Source of the DNA: Thermotomaculum hydrothermale
GTDB taxonomy: Bacteria; Acidobacteriota; Holophagae; Thermotomaculales; Thermotomaculaceae
Direction: 5' to 3'
Assembly: GCF_016592575.1 (NCBI RefSeq)
Contig: NZ_AP017470.1
Span: forward strand, 1,077,471-1,141,470
DNA: 64,000 nt
A model generated the notes under the pieces. The model made no database searches, was not told where the DNA came from, and was given only the letters and a program-made list of their open reading frames with translations. This document shows, one piece after another, positions 18,570 to 27,543 of this stretch (the first letter of the stretch is position 1; every line of letters begins with the position of its first letter). The position numbers and the translations under genes were made by a program.

Positions 18570-20262
18570 TTGAGATTCCAAAATCTATTGCGTCTAACCA
18601 GTACTCTTTTGCTTTATCAAAATCACCCTTTTTAAAGTATAAATCACCCATATGAAGACATATTTCAGGGTTCAAAGGAGCCTTTTTATAAGCAAAAAGC
18701 AGGTTTTCTTCTGCTTTTTCTATATTCCCGTTTTTCAAATACGCATATCCCAATGTATCCCTGTACGAAGGCATTTCAGGTTGTTTTTCCACCGCCTTTT
18801 CTGCAAGTTCCAGAGATTTTTTAATATCTATGTCAAACTCAACAAGAAAATATGCATAATTGTTTAAAACTCCTGCATCTTCAGGGTATCTTTCATAAAG
18901 TTTTTTGTAAATTTTAAGTGCTTTATTAATCTCTCCAAGGTTATGATAGCAGAGGGCAAGCCCCTCTAAATAAAGTTTATTGTCCTTAGTCATTTTTGCA
19001 CATTTCAAATAGTATTTAGCTGAAGTTTTATAGTCTCTAAAAGAATAATAGAGAGCAGAAAGGTAATCATAGCCTAAAAGTTTAGGATTTTTATTAAAAA
19101 TCTCTTCCACCTTTTGAACAAAATCCTTGTCTTTGGCAACCATTTTAAGAATGTACAAAGCCTTTTTTGCCTCTTTGATATTGCCATCAAGTAGCAATGC
19201 CTCAAACCTTTCCTTTAAAATATCGTCAGGGGATAACCCGTAAATCTTTTCGTAATTTAATGTCTCTTTGTAAGCAGATTTATATTCTTTCATCGCAATT
19301 AAAAGGCGGATATAGTCAAGGTAAACATCCTGGGAGAGGCTTCCTGGAAGTTTTATATCCTTGCTTTTCAAAATCTTCTGATAATTCTCTTTAGCATTTT
19401 TGTATTGATGCAAATAGGCATATGCAGTAGCAAGGCAGTAAAGGGATACAGGTGTTGGAGATTTCTTTAGATTTTTATCAAAAATCTTAACTACATCATT
19501 GTACTTAGCAGACATTAATGCTGACAATAAAAGCCTGTCCCAATCATTGTAATCCCTGTAAATTGCCTTTAAATTTAGGGAAAATTTGTAGGAAAAAAGG
19601 TAAAACCCGTTTTGAAAACTCAATGTTATCAATTCATTTAAAATTCTTGGATTGTTAATGTTTAAGCGGGACAATTTTTTTAAAGTTTTAAAAAGTTCAA
19701 ACTTTTTGTTTTTAGTATTGTAGGCCACGCTTACATAAAAAAGGGTATAGAAATCATTTCTAAATGATTCTGGTAAATTTTCATAATCTTTAATTATGCT
19801 GTCATAATCCTGCAATAAAAATTCAGCCTCTATAATTTTGTAATAAATCTCATAATCCTTTGATAACTCAAAAGCCTTTCTATAATTTTCAAGCGCTTTC
19901 TTGACAATTTCACCTGATTTCAGCACATTAACAAGGTCTGAGTAATAGTCTCCAAGTCTTAAATAGCCTTCCGGATTATCAGGAAACTCCTTTGTTGCAA
20001 GTTCAAGGTATTCAATTGTCTTTTCCATCTCTGAAAGAGACTTATAGCAATCTGCTAATTCAAAGTAAATGTATATGTCTTTGTTGTATTCAAGGGCTTT
20101 TTCAAAATGAGATATAGCCTTTTCGCAATCACCTCGGGCTGATAACAAAACCCCCTCAGTAAATTCTTTCAAAGACTTATTTATGTTTTTATTATTATTT
20201 TCTGCAAAGGAATATCCAGAAAGCAAAAGAAAGGATAAAGTTATAATAAAAATCTTTTTCAT
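18523..20262 (-). CDS. exported tetratricopeptide-repeat protein
   Basis: This 579-residue protein starts with a signal peptide (MKKIFIITLSFLLLSGYSFAE) and then consists almost entirely of TPR-like helix pairs. Clear repeats include ISHFEKALEYNKDIYIYFELADCYKS (about 45-70), IEYLELATKEFPDNPEGYLRLGDYY, INKALKIYKKLYERYPEDAGVLNNYAY and the last one near FDKAKEYWLDAIDFG, each spanning about 34 residues. TPR arrays act as scaffolds for protein complexes, here in the periplasm or on the outer membrane. It heads the ispE-tilS-ftsH-folP operon and overlaps the LolB-like gene by 47 nt. Specific partners are unknown. Confidence 0.8.
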   Translation of the reverse strand: MKKIFIITLSFLLLSGYSFAENNNKNINKSLKEFTEGVLLSARGDCEKAISHFEKALEYNKDIYIYFELADCYKSLSEMEKTIEYLELATKEFPDNPEGYLRLGDYYSDLVNVLKSGEIVKKALENYRKAFELSKDYEIYYKIIEAEFLLQDYDSIIKDYENLPESFRNDFYTLFYVSVAYNTKNKKFELFKTLKKLSRLNINNPRILNELITLSFQNGFYLFSYKFSLNLKAIYRDYNDWDRLLLSALMSAKYNDVVKIFDKNLKKSPTPVSLYCLATAYAYLHQYKNAKENYQKILKSKDIKLPGSLSQDVYLDYIRLLIAMKEYKSAYKETLNYEKIYGLSPDDILKERFEALLLDGNIKEAKKALYILKMVAKDKDFVQKVEEIFNKNPKLLGYDYLSALYYSFRDYKTSAKYYLKCAKMTKDNKLYLEGLALCYHNLGEINKALKIYKKLYERYPEDAGVLNNYAYFLVEFDIDIKKSLELAEKAVEKQPEMPSYRDTLGYAYLKNGNIEKAEENLLFAYKKAPLNPEICLHMGDLYFKKGDFDKAKEYWLDAIDFGISNVKEVKDRLNLINSD

Positions 20263-20287
20263 TCAGCCACCTCATAAAAAATAAAGT

Positions 20288-20685
20288 GGAAGAAAGGCTG
20301 TAAGCCGAATTCTGTCTCGGGTAATCATTCCTCTGGGATATCGGTTACCCGATACCACAAGCGGCCTACCCGGAAGCATGGGGCGGGCCACCCTCGTACG
20401 CTCCCCTATTTGGCCTTGCTCCGTGCGGGGTTTACCGTGCCTCCAATGTCACCATTGGAGCGGTGGGCTCTTACCCCACCTTTTCACCCTTACCCAGCAC
20501 CTACTTTGCCTATTTCAATTACTGCCCACAACAATAAATAAACACGCAAAGTAGGTGCTGGGCGGTATGTTTTCTGTGGCACTTTCCTTCTCCTTTCGGA
20601 GACCGGGCTTTCCCCGGCGCACTGCCCTGCGGAGTTCGGACTTTCCTCAAAGGCAAAAGCCTTTGCGATTACCCGCCTTTCTTCC
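20288..20685 (-). ncRNA. rnpB: RNase P RNA, bacterial type A
   Basis: RNase P RNA is the catalytic part of the enzyme that trims tRNA 5' ends. The minus strand carries the hallmarks in order: a P1 helix closed by GGAAGAAAGGC and GCCTTTCTTCC at the two ends, GAGGAAAGTCCGAACTCC (P3/P4 side, near 20638-20655), ACAGAAA in the middle, GGTAAGAGCCCACCG, and the 3' block ACAGAATTCGGCTTACAG near 20300. The total is about 398 nt. A 17-bp perfect hairpin occupies the P12 position. A TATAAT box sits 7 bp upstream of the 5' end. Confidence 0.95.
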
Positions 20686-20692
20686 TTTAAAT

Positions 20693-20720
20693 ATTATACA
20701 TTTAAGTGGAAAATTAGCAA
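20693..20720 (-). promoter_or_regulatory. rnpB promoter
   Basis: On the minus strand TTGCTA (20715-20720), a 16-bp spacer and a perfect TATAAT (20693-20698) end 7 bp before the inferred RNase P RNA 5' end. Confidence 0.65.
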
Positions 20721-20765
20721 CAATATTAAATACTTGAAGTTATTTAAGAGGGAATATTTTAAAAA

Positions 20766-20841
20766 TGGAGCCAATGATAAGGACTTACCCCCCAACCTTC
20801 CCGATTAAAATCGGGATGCTCTTTCCTTTTCGCTATGGCAA
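20766..20841 (-). pseudogene. tRNA relic with Lys(TTT)-like anticodon arm
   Basis: The minus strand has an encoded CCA end (20766-20768), a decayed T arm resembling that of the neighbouring tRNA-Thr(TGT), and an intact hairpin CCCGATTTTAATCGGG with AGAGC before it. The D arm and the 5' acceptor strand are unrecognisable, so it is not expected to be functional. The same anticodon-arm module recurs three times near 55.7-56.2 kb. Confidence 0.6.
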
Positions 20842-20922
20842 TGTGATATTAAACTTCTCAAGAATGTATTTTCTTGACTTCCACGATTTATTTTGGGGAT
20901 TTTCGTTTCAGGGCATAAAAAA

Positions 20923-20998
<76 letters not shown>

Positions 20999-21145
20999 TC
21001 ACGCAAAGAATAAAATATCAAAATTAGAAAAAGAATGCAAGCACTTTTTAAAAAAGAGTTATAAATAAGTCTAACTTATTGAAATACAAAAAGATAGACT
21101 CAATTCAGAGAAAATTTTGTTTTTTCTAACCCTTTATCTTTTACA

Positions 21146-22987
21146 TTACCTTATTTTTCTTACATTTAAAACATACATCTGGATAAACTGCCCGTCAAAC
21201 GGCTGGGAAACCACCGTTACACCAGGCACAATCAATTTATCGTTATTCCCTATTAACTTGCCATCCTGAGCATCCGCTGATAGTATAACTTTTGCCCCGC
21301 CCCTTACCTGAATTGTTTTTGTGTAATTTATCTTGAAGCACTTTGGTATTCCCGCCTGTCCAGCATTTAAATAGTAAACCTGATGGGGGGCACTGATTTC
21401 TAATTTGTATATGTTGTAATATCTGTCGGTAGGATATCCGCCTATATACCACATTCCGTCCTTCTTTCCCCCTGCATAAGACTCCTGCTCAACAACACCT
21501 AAAAACCTGAGGGTAACCTCGTAAAGGCTGTTCGGGTCTCCACCTAAAACAGCTGATTTAACCGGATGTTGATAGAGTGCATTGTAACCTGCACCATCAA
21601 ATCCACCGTTACAGGGCATTTCCCAGAAAAGCCCTTTAAGCGAGGCGGTAACCTCCCTCACCATTTTATTTGAGGGATTTTGCGTATATGTGTTATCACC
21701 ATAATTATTTTGTGGTTGAGCAGGCAAAGAGTATGTTGATTTAAGCTTTGCCAATTCATTGTTAGATAACAGCCTTAAAGCCCTGTTACACCCTGCATAC
21801 ATCATTCCCCTCTGCCCTTCACACACATTAATTACATATTCAGGATTTTCTTTGCAAACCATTTTCACCCTGCCTTTAATAACAGAAACAGTTAAGGCTT
21901 CAGTTGAAGGGTCGTATATTGCCTCAAATTGCGTTCCCTCAACTCCCACTATTGCATTTTCACACTCTATGTGGAAAGAGTGGCTTTTGCCTGTTAAATT
22001 TTTGAAAAACAAACCTCCAAAAAACATATAAACCCTGTGAGAAAATGAGTTATCCTTTGGTTTTGGTTTATTAAATTTAATTCTTGTATTCGGCCTTAGC
22101 ATTATAACCGCTGTGTCAGCATGGTAATCGGTAAAAATTATTTTAGCAAAGCCACCATCTACATTTAATTCCTGCCCTTCATAAATCGGGTCATGGGCTT
22201 TAAGTTTTTGTCCTGTGTTTTTGTCAACAACAGAGGCATTACCGATTATAACCTGAATATAGCCTATCTTTTTGGTATACCTTTGAGAATTACCTGCTGT
22301 ATTCCCACCGCTAACAGCAACACCCTGCGAAACAGTCCCGCCAGGTGAAAAGGAATATACATCAAGTTTTGCACTTCCAGGAACAAAGCAAAGGTCATAA
22401 GAACCTGTTCTTTTACCTGCATAAATTACAACCTTGTACCTTCCCGCCTCATAGAGAAAGGGGTCAATTAAATACTTTAGCGTGCCGTCAGGCTTAACCT
22501 GATATGAAAACTTGCTTGATTCGCTTTTAACCTTATTTCCTTGTGTATGCTTGTAATATGCGTATGTAATTACCTTATGCCATTTATTGTCTCTGCCTAA
22601 ATGGGATACCTCAAAAGATGGGGCTTGATGATAAAAAACATTTTCAGGAATTTTTGATTCAAAATTAAATGTTACATACTGCTTTGAAGGAAGTGAAAAT
22701 TCGTAAGTCCTGCTAATCTTCTTTGATACCTGCTCCCATGAAACTCTGTCCTTACTATTATTGCAATTTATAAATTCGTTGTAATTGTAAATATTCCTCT
22801 CCCAGCACTCTGGAAACTGAGCGGTAAAAGTTGCTATTTTCTTACTGCCCGGAAATACCGTACATTTCTGCCAGTTTTCAGCATATAGAAAACTAAAACT
22901 CAGTAAAAAAGAGAGCAAAAAGATTAGAATAAATCTCTTGAATTTGAAAAAATCATTTAGCCCGCCGTAAAAAAAACTTTTGTACAT
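21146..22987 (-). CDS. secreted FecR-domain protein
   Basis: This 613-residue exported protein has a signal peptide (about residues 18-41, ending SFLYAEN). The centre (about 245-400) is FecR-like: an opening YIQVIIGNASVVDKNTGQKLKAHDPIYEGQELNVDGG strand set, MLRPNTRIKF, then CENAIVGVEGTQFEAIYD and VIKGRVKM. FecR domains sense or scaffold at the cell surface or periplasm. No sigma factor or TonB receptor gene is adjacent, so it is not a classic FecIRA unit. The N-terminal 200 residues contain several Cys (CTVFPGS, FPECWE, INCNN) and a beta-rich fold, and the C-terminal 200 are another beta-rich unit. AGGAGGT precedes the ATG. Function unknown. Confidence 0.7.
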   Translation of the reverse strand: MYKSFFYGGLNDFFKFKRFILIFLLSFLLSFSFLYAENWQKCTVFPGSKKIATFTAQFPECWERNIYNYNEFINCNNSKDRVSWEQVSKKISRTYEFSLPSKQYVTFNFESKIPENVFYHQAPSFEVSHLGRDNKWHKVITYAYYKHTQGNKVKSESSKFSYQVKPDGTLKYLIDPFLYEAGRYKVVIYAGKRTGSYDLCFVPGSAKLDVYSFSPGGTVSQGVAVSGGNTAGNSQRYTKKIGYIQVIIGNASVVDKNTGQKLKAHDPIYEGQELNVDGGFAKIIFTDYHADTAVIMLRPNTRIKFNKPKPKDNSFSHRVYMFFGGLFFKNLTGKSHSFHIECENAIVGVEGTQFEAIYDPSTEALTVSVIKGRVKMVCKENPEYVINVCEGQRGMMYAGCNRALRLLSNNELAKLKSTYSLPAQPQNNYGDNTYTQNPSNKMVREVTASLKGLFWEMPCNGGFDGAGYNALYQHPVKSAVLGGDPNSLYEVTLRFLGVVEQESYAGGKKDGMWYIGGYPTDRYYNIYKLEISAPHQVYYLNAGQAGIPKCFKINYTKTIQVRGGAKVILSADAQDGKLIGNNDKLIVPGVTVVSQPFDGQFIQMYVLNVRKIR

Positions 22988-23346
22988 AATAAAACCTCCT
23001 GAATATTTAAAAGTTAAAAACTTCCTTTAAAAATTTTCTTTTCATCAGAGGTTTAACTATGAACAACAAAAAACAGAGGCGGGAAAAGTTAGTTAACTTC
23101 TGATTTAAAAGAAATTAATGCTAAAATCTCTAAAAAAACAATACAGGTTAACTACTAAGATACCAAATACGCCTTTTATTCTTAAATTCACTATACCAAA
23201 ATAACCTTATAAACAAAAGACAAAATAAAAGCAAGTGGATAAATAGAAAAATAATTTTTAAAGAAGTTAGTAAAAACAGAATAAATCTAAAAAAAAATTA
23301 ATTTTTCAATTAAAAAACAGGTGATGTTATAAGTCAAAAATTATCC
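22988..23346 (-). other. 359-bp AT-rich intergenic region
   Basis: No ORF, tRNA or clear terminator was found. It separates the STAS gene end from the FecR gene start, so it presumably carries the FecR promoter and the end of the hflKC operon transcript. It is dominated by A and T runs. Confidence 0.5.
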
Positions 23347-23688
23347 TTATTCAAAAGCCTTGAGCGCCTCTTCTTCGTCGGTGTAGTAGTCAAAAATGCT
23401 TAACAATTGCGCTATCTGGAATATGTCTTTTATTTTTTGAGATAAACTCAATAACTTTAACTCTCCCCCTGCTTTTTTTACCTTCATTAAGAGGCTTACA
23501 ACCTCTCCTGTGCCTGAGGAGTCAAGGTAACTTACCCTTGCCATGTTTAGAATGATTTTTTTCTCACCCTTTTCAAGAAGAGAGGTTATCTTTTCCCTTA
23601 ACTGCTTATCCCCCTCTCCTATCGTTATCTTGCCCTTTAAATCAAGGATTATAATGTCGTTAACCTTTCTTTCTTTAATTTCAAGCAT
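23347..23688 (-). CDS. STAS-domain anti-sigma factor antagonist
   Basis: This 113-residue protein is a single STAS domain of the SpoIIAA/RsbV type. The strand ILDLKGKITIGEG is followed by the phosphorylation-site motif VSYLDSSGTGEVV near residue 57, where the Ser of DSSG is phosphorylated by the partner kinase. It overlaps the RsbW-like kinase gene by 8 nt, the usual arrangement of a partner-switching module. No sigma-B-type factor or PP2C phosphatase is adjacent, so the target is unknown. The module ends the hflKC operon. Confidence 0.85.
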   Translation of the reverse strand: MLEIKERKVNDIIILDLKGKITIGEGDKQLREKITSLLEKGEKKIILNMARVSYLDSSGTGEVVSLLMKVKKAGGELKLLSLSQKIKDIFQIAQLLSIFDYYTDEEEALKAFE

Positions 23689-24106
23689 TTTGCACCTCTT
23701 TTACCCTCTTTGTTATTTCAACGGTAAATTTGTTATTCTCCCTTTTAAAAGAAACACTATCGCAGGCTTTTTTTACAAAAAGCAAACCCCTCCCCGAAGG
23801 CTTTAAAATATTTTCAGGCCTTGTCGGGTCGGGGATTTTTTCAATATCAAATCCTACACCGCAATCGCTGATATTTGCTTTAATTTTTTTGTTTTTATAA
23901 ACAACTTTAACCTCAATAAGCAAATCTTCCCTTTTTTTATTTCCGTGAAGATATGCATTGATAAGCAATTCGTGAAAACCAACCTTAAACCAGTAGATTG
24001 AGTCTTCATCTAATTTACACTGGTTTTTTAAGAAAAAATCAACTCCGTCTTCAACAATGTTCAATAGTTTAAGTTTTGAATTGACGGTAAATGCAATTTC
24101 TCTCAT
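23681..24106 (-). CDS. RsbW-like serine kinase / anti-sigma factor
   Basis: This is a small GHKL ATPase of 141 residues (HATPase_c_2 type). The N box is FHELLINAYLHGN near residue 47-59, the G1 box is ISDCGVGFDIEKI, and the G2 region is RPSGRGLLFVKKACDSV. Such proteins phosphorylate a STAS partner, here the gene directly downstream, and bind a sigma factor or another regulator. It begins 5 bp after hflC. The coupling to hflKC and pcm suggests envelope- or protein-damage-linked signalling; this is inference from context. Confidence 0.83.
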   Translation of the reverse strand: MREIAFTVNSKLKLLNIVEDGVDFFLKNQCKLDEDSIYWFKVGFHELLINAYLHGNKKREDLLIEVKVVYKNKKIKANISDCGVGFDIEKIPDPTRPENILKPSGRGLLFVKKACDSVSFKRENNKFTVEITKRVKEVQNA

Positions 24107-24111
24107 CTATG

Positions 24112-25044
24112 CTATTTAGCCCTTTTCATTAAATTGTAAACATCGCTGTCTGTTGATAGTATTAACACATCGTCTTTTTTTACCGTTTTTTCAAGAGTTT
24201 CAAGTGTTTTTAAAAATTTATAAAAGTTAGGGTCTTTTGAATAAGCCTGAGCATATATTTTTGTGGCTTCTGCGTCTGCCTTACCTTTTATTTCCTGCGC
24301 CTTTTTGTATGCCTCAGACCTTATCTTTTCAAGCTCTCTTTGAGTTTTACCTATAATTTCAGCCTTTTTACCCATACCCTCAGAGCGGTACTGCTCTGCA
24401 ATCCTCTTTCTTTCGCTTATCATTCTTTGATAAACCTTTTTTCTAACCGATTCAACATAGTTGACCCTTTTTATTCTGACATCAACAACTTCAATTCCAT
24501 AGGAAGGGGTAATCTTTGAAATTTTTTCTAAAATCTGCCTTGTTATTTTTTCCCTTCCAACCTTTACAGTAAACTCTGAATTATCGGATAATTCACCGCT
24601 GTAAGTTGCAGCCATCTCCATCGGCCTGTTTGTTGTTCTTACAACCTCAATTAAATTGTACTTTGCTATTGCAATTCGTGTTTCCCCGTCAAGTATATCA
24701 TCAAGCCTGCTCTGTGCTCCCATCTCATTTCCAACTGTTTCAAAGAATTTAAGAGGGTCTTTAATTCTCCACCTTGCATATGTGTCAATCCATATGTATT
24801 TTTTATCCTTTGTGGTTACCTGATTTGCATCTCCATCCCATTCAAGCCATCTTTTTTCAAAAAAGTTTGCCTTCTGAATAAAGGGGATTTTAAAGTGCAA
24901 GCCTGATTCTGTTATAGGCTTTCCAACAGGCTTACCAAATTGAGTTATAACAACCTGCTCTGTTTCTTTAACTATAAAAGCTGAAGATGATAACAAAAAT
25001 AAACCTAAGATGGCTAAAACTATAATAACAACTGCTGATTTCAT
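24112..25044 (-). CDS. hflC: FtsH-associated prohibitin-type protein HflC
   Basis: HflC forms with HflK a large SPFH/prohibitin cage around FtsH in the inner membrane. The 310-residue protein has one N-terminal membrane segment (about 3-23), then VKETEQVVITQFGKPVGKPITESGLHFKIPFIQ, the band-7 start, and a long Lys/Glu-rich coiled coil (about 200-270). Family signatures include SLDDILDGETR-like AQSRLDDILDGETRIAIAKY and the ISERKRIAEQYRSEGMGKKAEI region. Its ATG overlaps the hflK stop (TAATG). Confidence 0.93.
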   Translation of the reverse strand: MKSAVVIIVLAILGLFLLSSSAFIVKETEQVVITQFGKPVGKPITESGLHFKIPFIQKANFFEKRWLEWDGDANQVTTKDKKYIWIDTYARWRIKDPLKFFETVGNEMGAQSRLDDILDGETRIAIAKYNLIEVVRTTNRPMEMAATYSGELSDNSEFTVKVGREKITRQILEKISKITPSYGIEVVDVRIKRVNYVESVRKKVYQRMISERKRIAEQYRSEGMGKKAEIIGKTQRELEKIRSEAYKKAQEIKGKADAEATKIYAQAYSKDPNFYKFLKTLETLEKTVKKDDVLILSTDSDVYNLMKRAK

Positions 25045-26015
25045 TACTTACCCCCTTTCATTAAATCTAAAAGGGGAAGGATATTCTTCTGTTTTGAATC
25101 AATTACTATTACCTTCCCGAATTTAGGCAAGAGTTTCTGCATTGTTTCAAGGTACAGCCTGTCTTTGGTAACCTTTGGGGCTTTTTTGTACTCTTTTAAA
25201 ACATCATTAAACATTGCCACATCGCCCTTTGCTTCGTTGACCCTTTTCAAAGCATAGCCTTCTGCTTCCTGAATAATCTGCAATGCCTTACCTTTTTCGT
25301 TTGGAATTACCTTGTTGTACTGCGCCCATGCCTGGTTAATCATATTTTCCTTCTCCTGCAATGCCTGGTTTACCTCGTTAAAGGAAGGCTTAACAGGGTC
25401 TGGGGGGTTTACATCCTGTAAAACAACAAGTTTTACATCAAGCCCTGTCTCATATTCATTGCACAGTTTTTGAATTTTATTTTTGCACTCCTGAGCAATC
25501 TCTTCCCTTCCTGTTGTTAAAATCTCGTTTATAGACCTGTCTCCTATTACCTCTCTCATAACCGCTTCGCATATATTTCTAAATGTCCCTTTAACATCCC
25601 TTACTTTAAAAAGGTATTTAACAGGGTCTTTTATTTTGTATTGAACACTCCACTCAATTTCTCCTATATTTAAATCCCCTGTAAGCATGAGGGATTCGTG
25701 AAGGTAATTTTCCGTTGAGTACTGAGATTTAATCCCAGCCCTTAATGTTCTAAATCCAAATTCCTCTTTTAACTGCTTTTTTACAGGAACTTTTTTAACA
25801 ATTTCCACTCCAAAAGGAATTTTAAAGTGAAGCCCTGGCTTTTCAATCCTTACAAATTTTCCAAACCTTGTAACAACTCCCACCTCATCTGGTGCAATAG
25901 TGTAGTATGATGTAAAAGCAAGAATTATCAGAGGGATTAGCCATAGTAAAAAAAGAAACTTTCTTGCCTGTTTCTTATACTTTTCAATATCTGGATTAAC
26001 CGTGTAAACTTCCAT
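25044..26015 (-). CDS. hflK: FtsH-associated prohibitin-type protein HflK
   Basis: HflK is the partner of HflC. The 323-residue protein has a membrane segment at about 20-42 and then TIAPDEVGVVTRFGKFVRIEKPGLHFKIPFGVE, the SPFH start. The coiled-coil part has ALQEKENMINQAWAQYNKVIPNEKGKALQIIQEAEGYALKRVNEAKGD, diagnostic of HflK. It is shorter than the E. coli protein (419) because it lacks the Gly-rich cytoplasmic N-terminus. AAGGAGG precedes the ATG. FtsH is encoded elsewhere in this window. Confidence 0.93.
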   Translation of the reverse strand: MEVYTVNPDIEKYKKQARKFLFLLWLIPLIILAFTSYYTIAPDEVGVVTRFGKFVRIEKPGLHFKIPFGVEIVKKVPVKKQLKEEFGFRTLRAGIKSQYSTENYLHESLMLTGDLNIGEIEWSVQYKIKDPVKYLFKVRDVKGTFRNICEAVMREVIGDRSINEILTTGREEIAQECKNKIQKLCNEYETGLDVKLVVLQDVNPPDPVKPSFNEVNQALQEKENMINQAWAQYNKVIPNEKGKALQIIQEAEGYALKRVNEAKGDVAMFNDVLKEYKKAPKVTKDRLYLETMQKLLPKFGKVIVIDSKQKNILPLLDLMKGGK

Positions 26016-26024
26016 AAAGCCTCC

Positions 26025-26636
26025 TTAAACAAGAGGGACAAACCTGACATGACAAAGCTGCCTGAATTCAGGCTTTCCCTTTACTTTTTTAATTTTATAC
26101 AAAATTTGATAAAACCCCTGTTCAATAGGAATTACCATTATTCCATCTTCCTTTAAATTCTCAAATAACTTTTCAGGAAAACCTGATGCCGCTGCCGTTA
26201 CCATTATCCTGTCAAACTTTTCGTTAAATTCAATGTTTTTGCCATTCCCTAAAATTAGTTCTACATTTTTAAAAGGGTACTTAGAAAGGTTTTTTTTGGC
26301 AAGTTCATATAGTGATTTTAGCCTTTCAACGGACACTACCTCTTTAGAAAGGTAAGCAAGTAATGCTGTCTGATACCCGCTACCTGTTCCTATTTCCAGC
26401 ACCCTTTTATCCTTGTCAGTCTCCAATGCTTCTGTCATTAAAGCAACAATGTAAGGCTGGGAAATAGTTTGCCCGTCAACAAGGGATAAAGGGCTGTCGT
26501 TATAGGCAAATTGAATATCCTCAGGCAAAACAAAGTCTGCCCTGTCAATTTTAAACAATGCTTCAATTACCTTTGGGTCTTTAATCCCTCTTGAGATTAT
26601 TTGATTTTCCACCATCTCTTTAAGGGAATGAGCCAT
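26025..26636 (-). CDS. pcm: protein-L-isoaspartate O-methyltransferase
   Basis: Pcm methylates isoaspartyl residues in damaged proteins using SAM and so starts their repair. With the ATG at 26636 (AAAAGG upstream) the protein has 203 residues. Family motifs are the pre-motif DSPLSLVDGQTISQPYIVALMTEAL, motif I VLEIGTGSGYQTALLAYL, and FDRIMVTAAASGFPEKLFENLKEDGIMVIPI. It lies 9 bp upstream of hflK in the same operon, so protein repair and membrane protein quality control are co-expressed. Confidence 0.95.
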   Translation of the reverse strand: MAHSLKEMVENQIISRGIKDPKVIEALFKIDRADFVLPEDIQFAYNDSPLSLVDGQTISQPYIVALMTEALETDKDKRVLEIGTGSGYQTALLAYLSKEVVSVERLKSLYELAKKNLSKYPFKNVELILGNGKNIEFNEKFDRIMVTAAASGFPEKLFENLKEDGIMVIPIEQGFYQILYKIKKVKGKPEFRQLCHVRFVPLV

Positions 26637-26637
26637 T

Positions 26638-27543
26638 TTATTTAGCCTTTTCAAAACGGATAATTACAATAGTTCTCACCTTAAAAGGAATTTTCTCTCC
26701 AGTTTCTTTAAAAAATAAATAGCCATTTGCACTCTGCTTTACAGAGTAAAAGCTGGGAAGCCCTGTATCTTTGTTTACGGTAACACTCCCTTTTTGTTCA
26801 CCTTTTAAATAATTTATTGCTTTTAAACCTTTAATGTTTTTTTCCATTTCAGGAAGTTCAAAATCAGATTTTATTTTAAATAATACAGAGTTGTCCGTAA
26901 TCTTTTCTACCTTATAAATAACTTTGGCCTTAATTTTAGAATTACCCTGTTCAAAATCCTGATTAACTGCAAATTCCTTTCCCTCTGTGATTTCCCTATT
27001 TAAATAGGGGAATAAATTAAAATCTAACCCGTAACTCTTACCTACATTTTTATTTTTTAAAGATTTTTTTATTTTCTTTTTCAAACTTTTGTCTTTAAAT
27101 TTTAGATTTTCCAAAACAGATTCTATTACTTTTTCAAACCCTGATACCCTTTTAACCTTAAAATCAGTTTTGTCAAATACATAGGTTAAAGGGTTTGATT
27201 TCATCTCAACAAGTGTGGCTAAAAATGGGTTTTGAGGATAATTTTCAAATTTATCTGTATCAAATTCATTAGTCCCTAACGGTGATTTAATCTTTAATTT
27301 CCCTTTTTTCAACTGAAAAGATAAGGTAATCTCAGTCTTTGTTGAATCAACAACCTTTACATTAAAAACCAATTCTGACTCTGTCTCATTTCTATAAATA
27401 TTTTGCCCATTCCCGGTTTCCATTGCCTGACTTTTCTTAATGCTGTAAATAAATTCATCACCTTTATTTATGTTTAGCTTTAATTGATAGGAAAAAAGCG
27501 GTAGTACAAAAAAACAAAATGAAATTACTAAAATTTTTCTCAT
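26638..27543 (-). CDS. exported protein of unknown function
   Basis: I do not recognise a characterised family for this 301-residue protein. It has a signal peptide (MRKILVISFCFFVLPLFSYQ) and a beta-rich, Lys-rich body with motif-like stretches KLNINKGDEFIYSIKK near the start and DKTDFKVKRVSGFEKV near 150, and it ends with EKIPFKVRTIVIIRFEKAK. The pattern (a quantity computed from strands, then a model-like repeat) resembles DUF6263-type exported proteins, a weak suggestion. It overlaps the preceding gene by 4 nt and is followed directly by pcm. Confidence 0.65.
   Translation of the reverse strand: MRKILVISFCFFVLPLFSYQLKLNINKGDEFIYSIKKSQAMETGNGQNIYRNETESELVFNVKVVDSTKTEITLSFQLKKGKLKIKSPLGTNEFDTDKFENYPQNPFLATLVEMKSNPLTYVFDKTDFKVKRVSGFEKVIESVLENLKFKDKSLKKKIKKSLKNKNVGKSYGLDFNLFPYLNREITEGKEFAVNQDFEQGNSKIKAKVIYKVEKITDNSVLFKIKSDFELPEMEKNIKGLKAINYLKGEQKGSVTVNKDTGLPSFYSVKQSANGYLFFKETGEKIPFKVRTIVIIRFEKAK

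Noticed and set aside
21146-22987. FecIRA-type siderophore signalling for the FecR-domain protein
   Set aside because: There is no ECF sigma factor or TonB receptor next to it, and the FecR domain is embedded in a longer exported protein rather than an inner-membrane anti-sigma factor.
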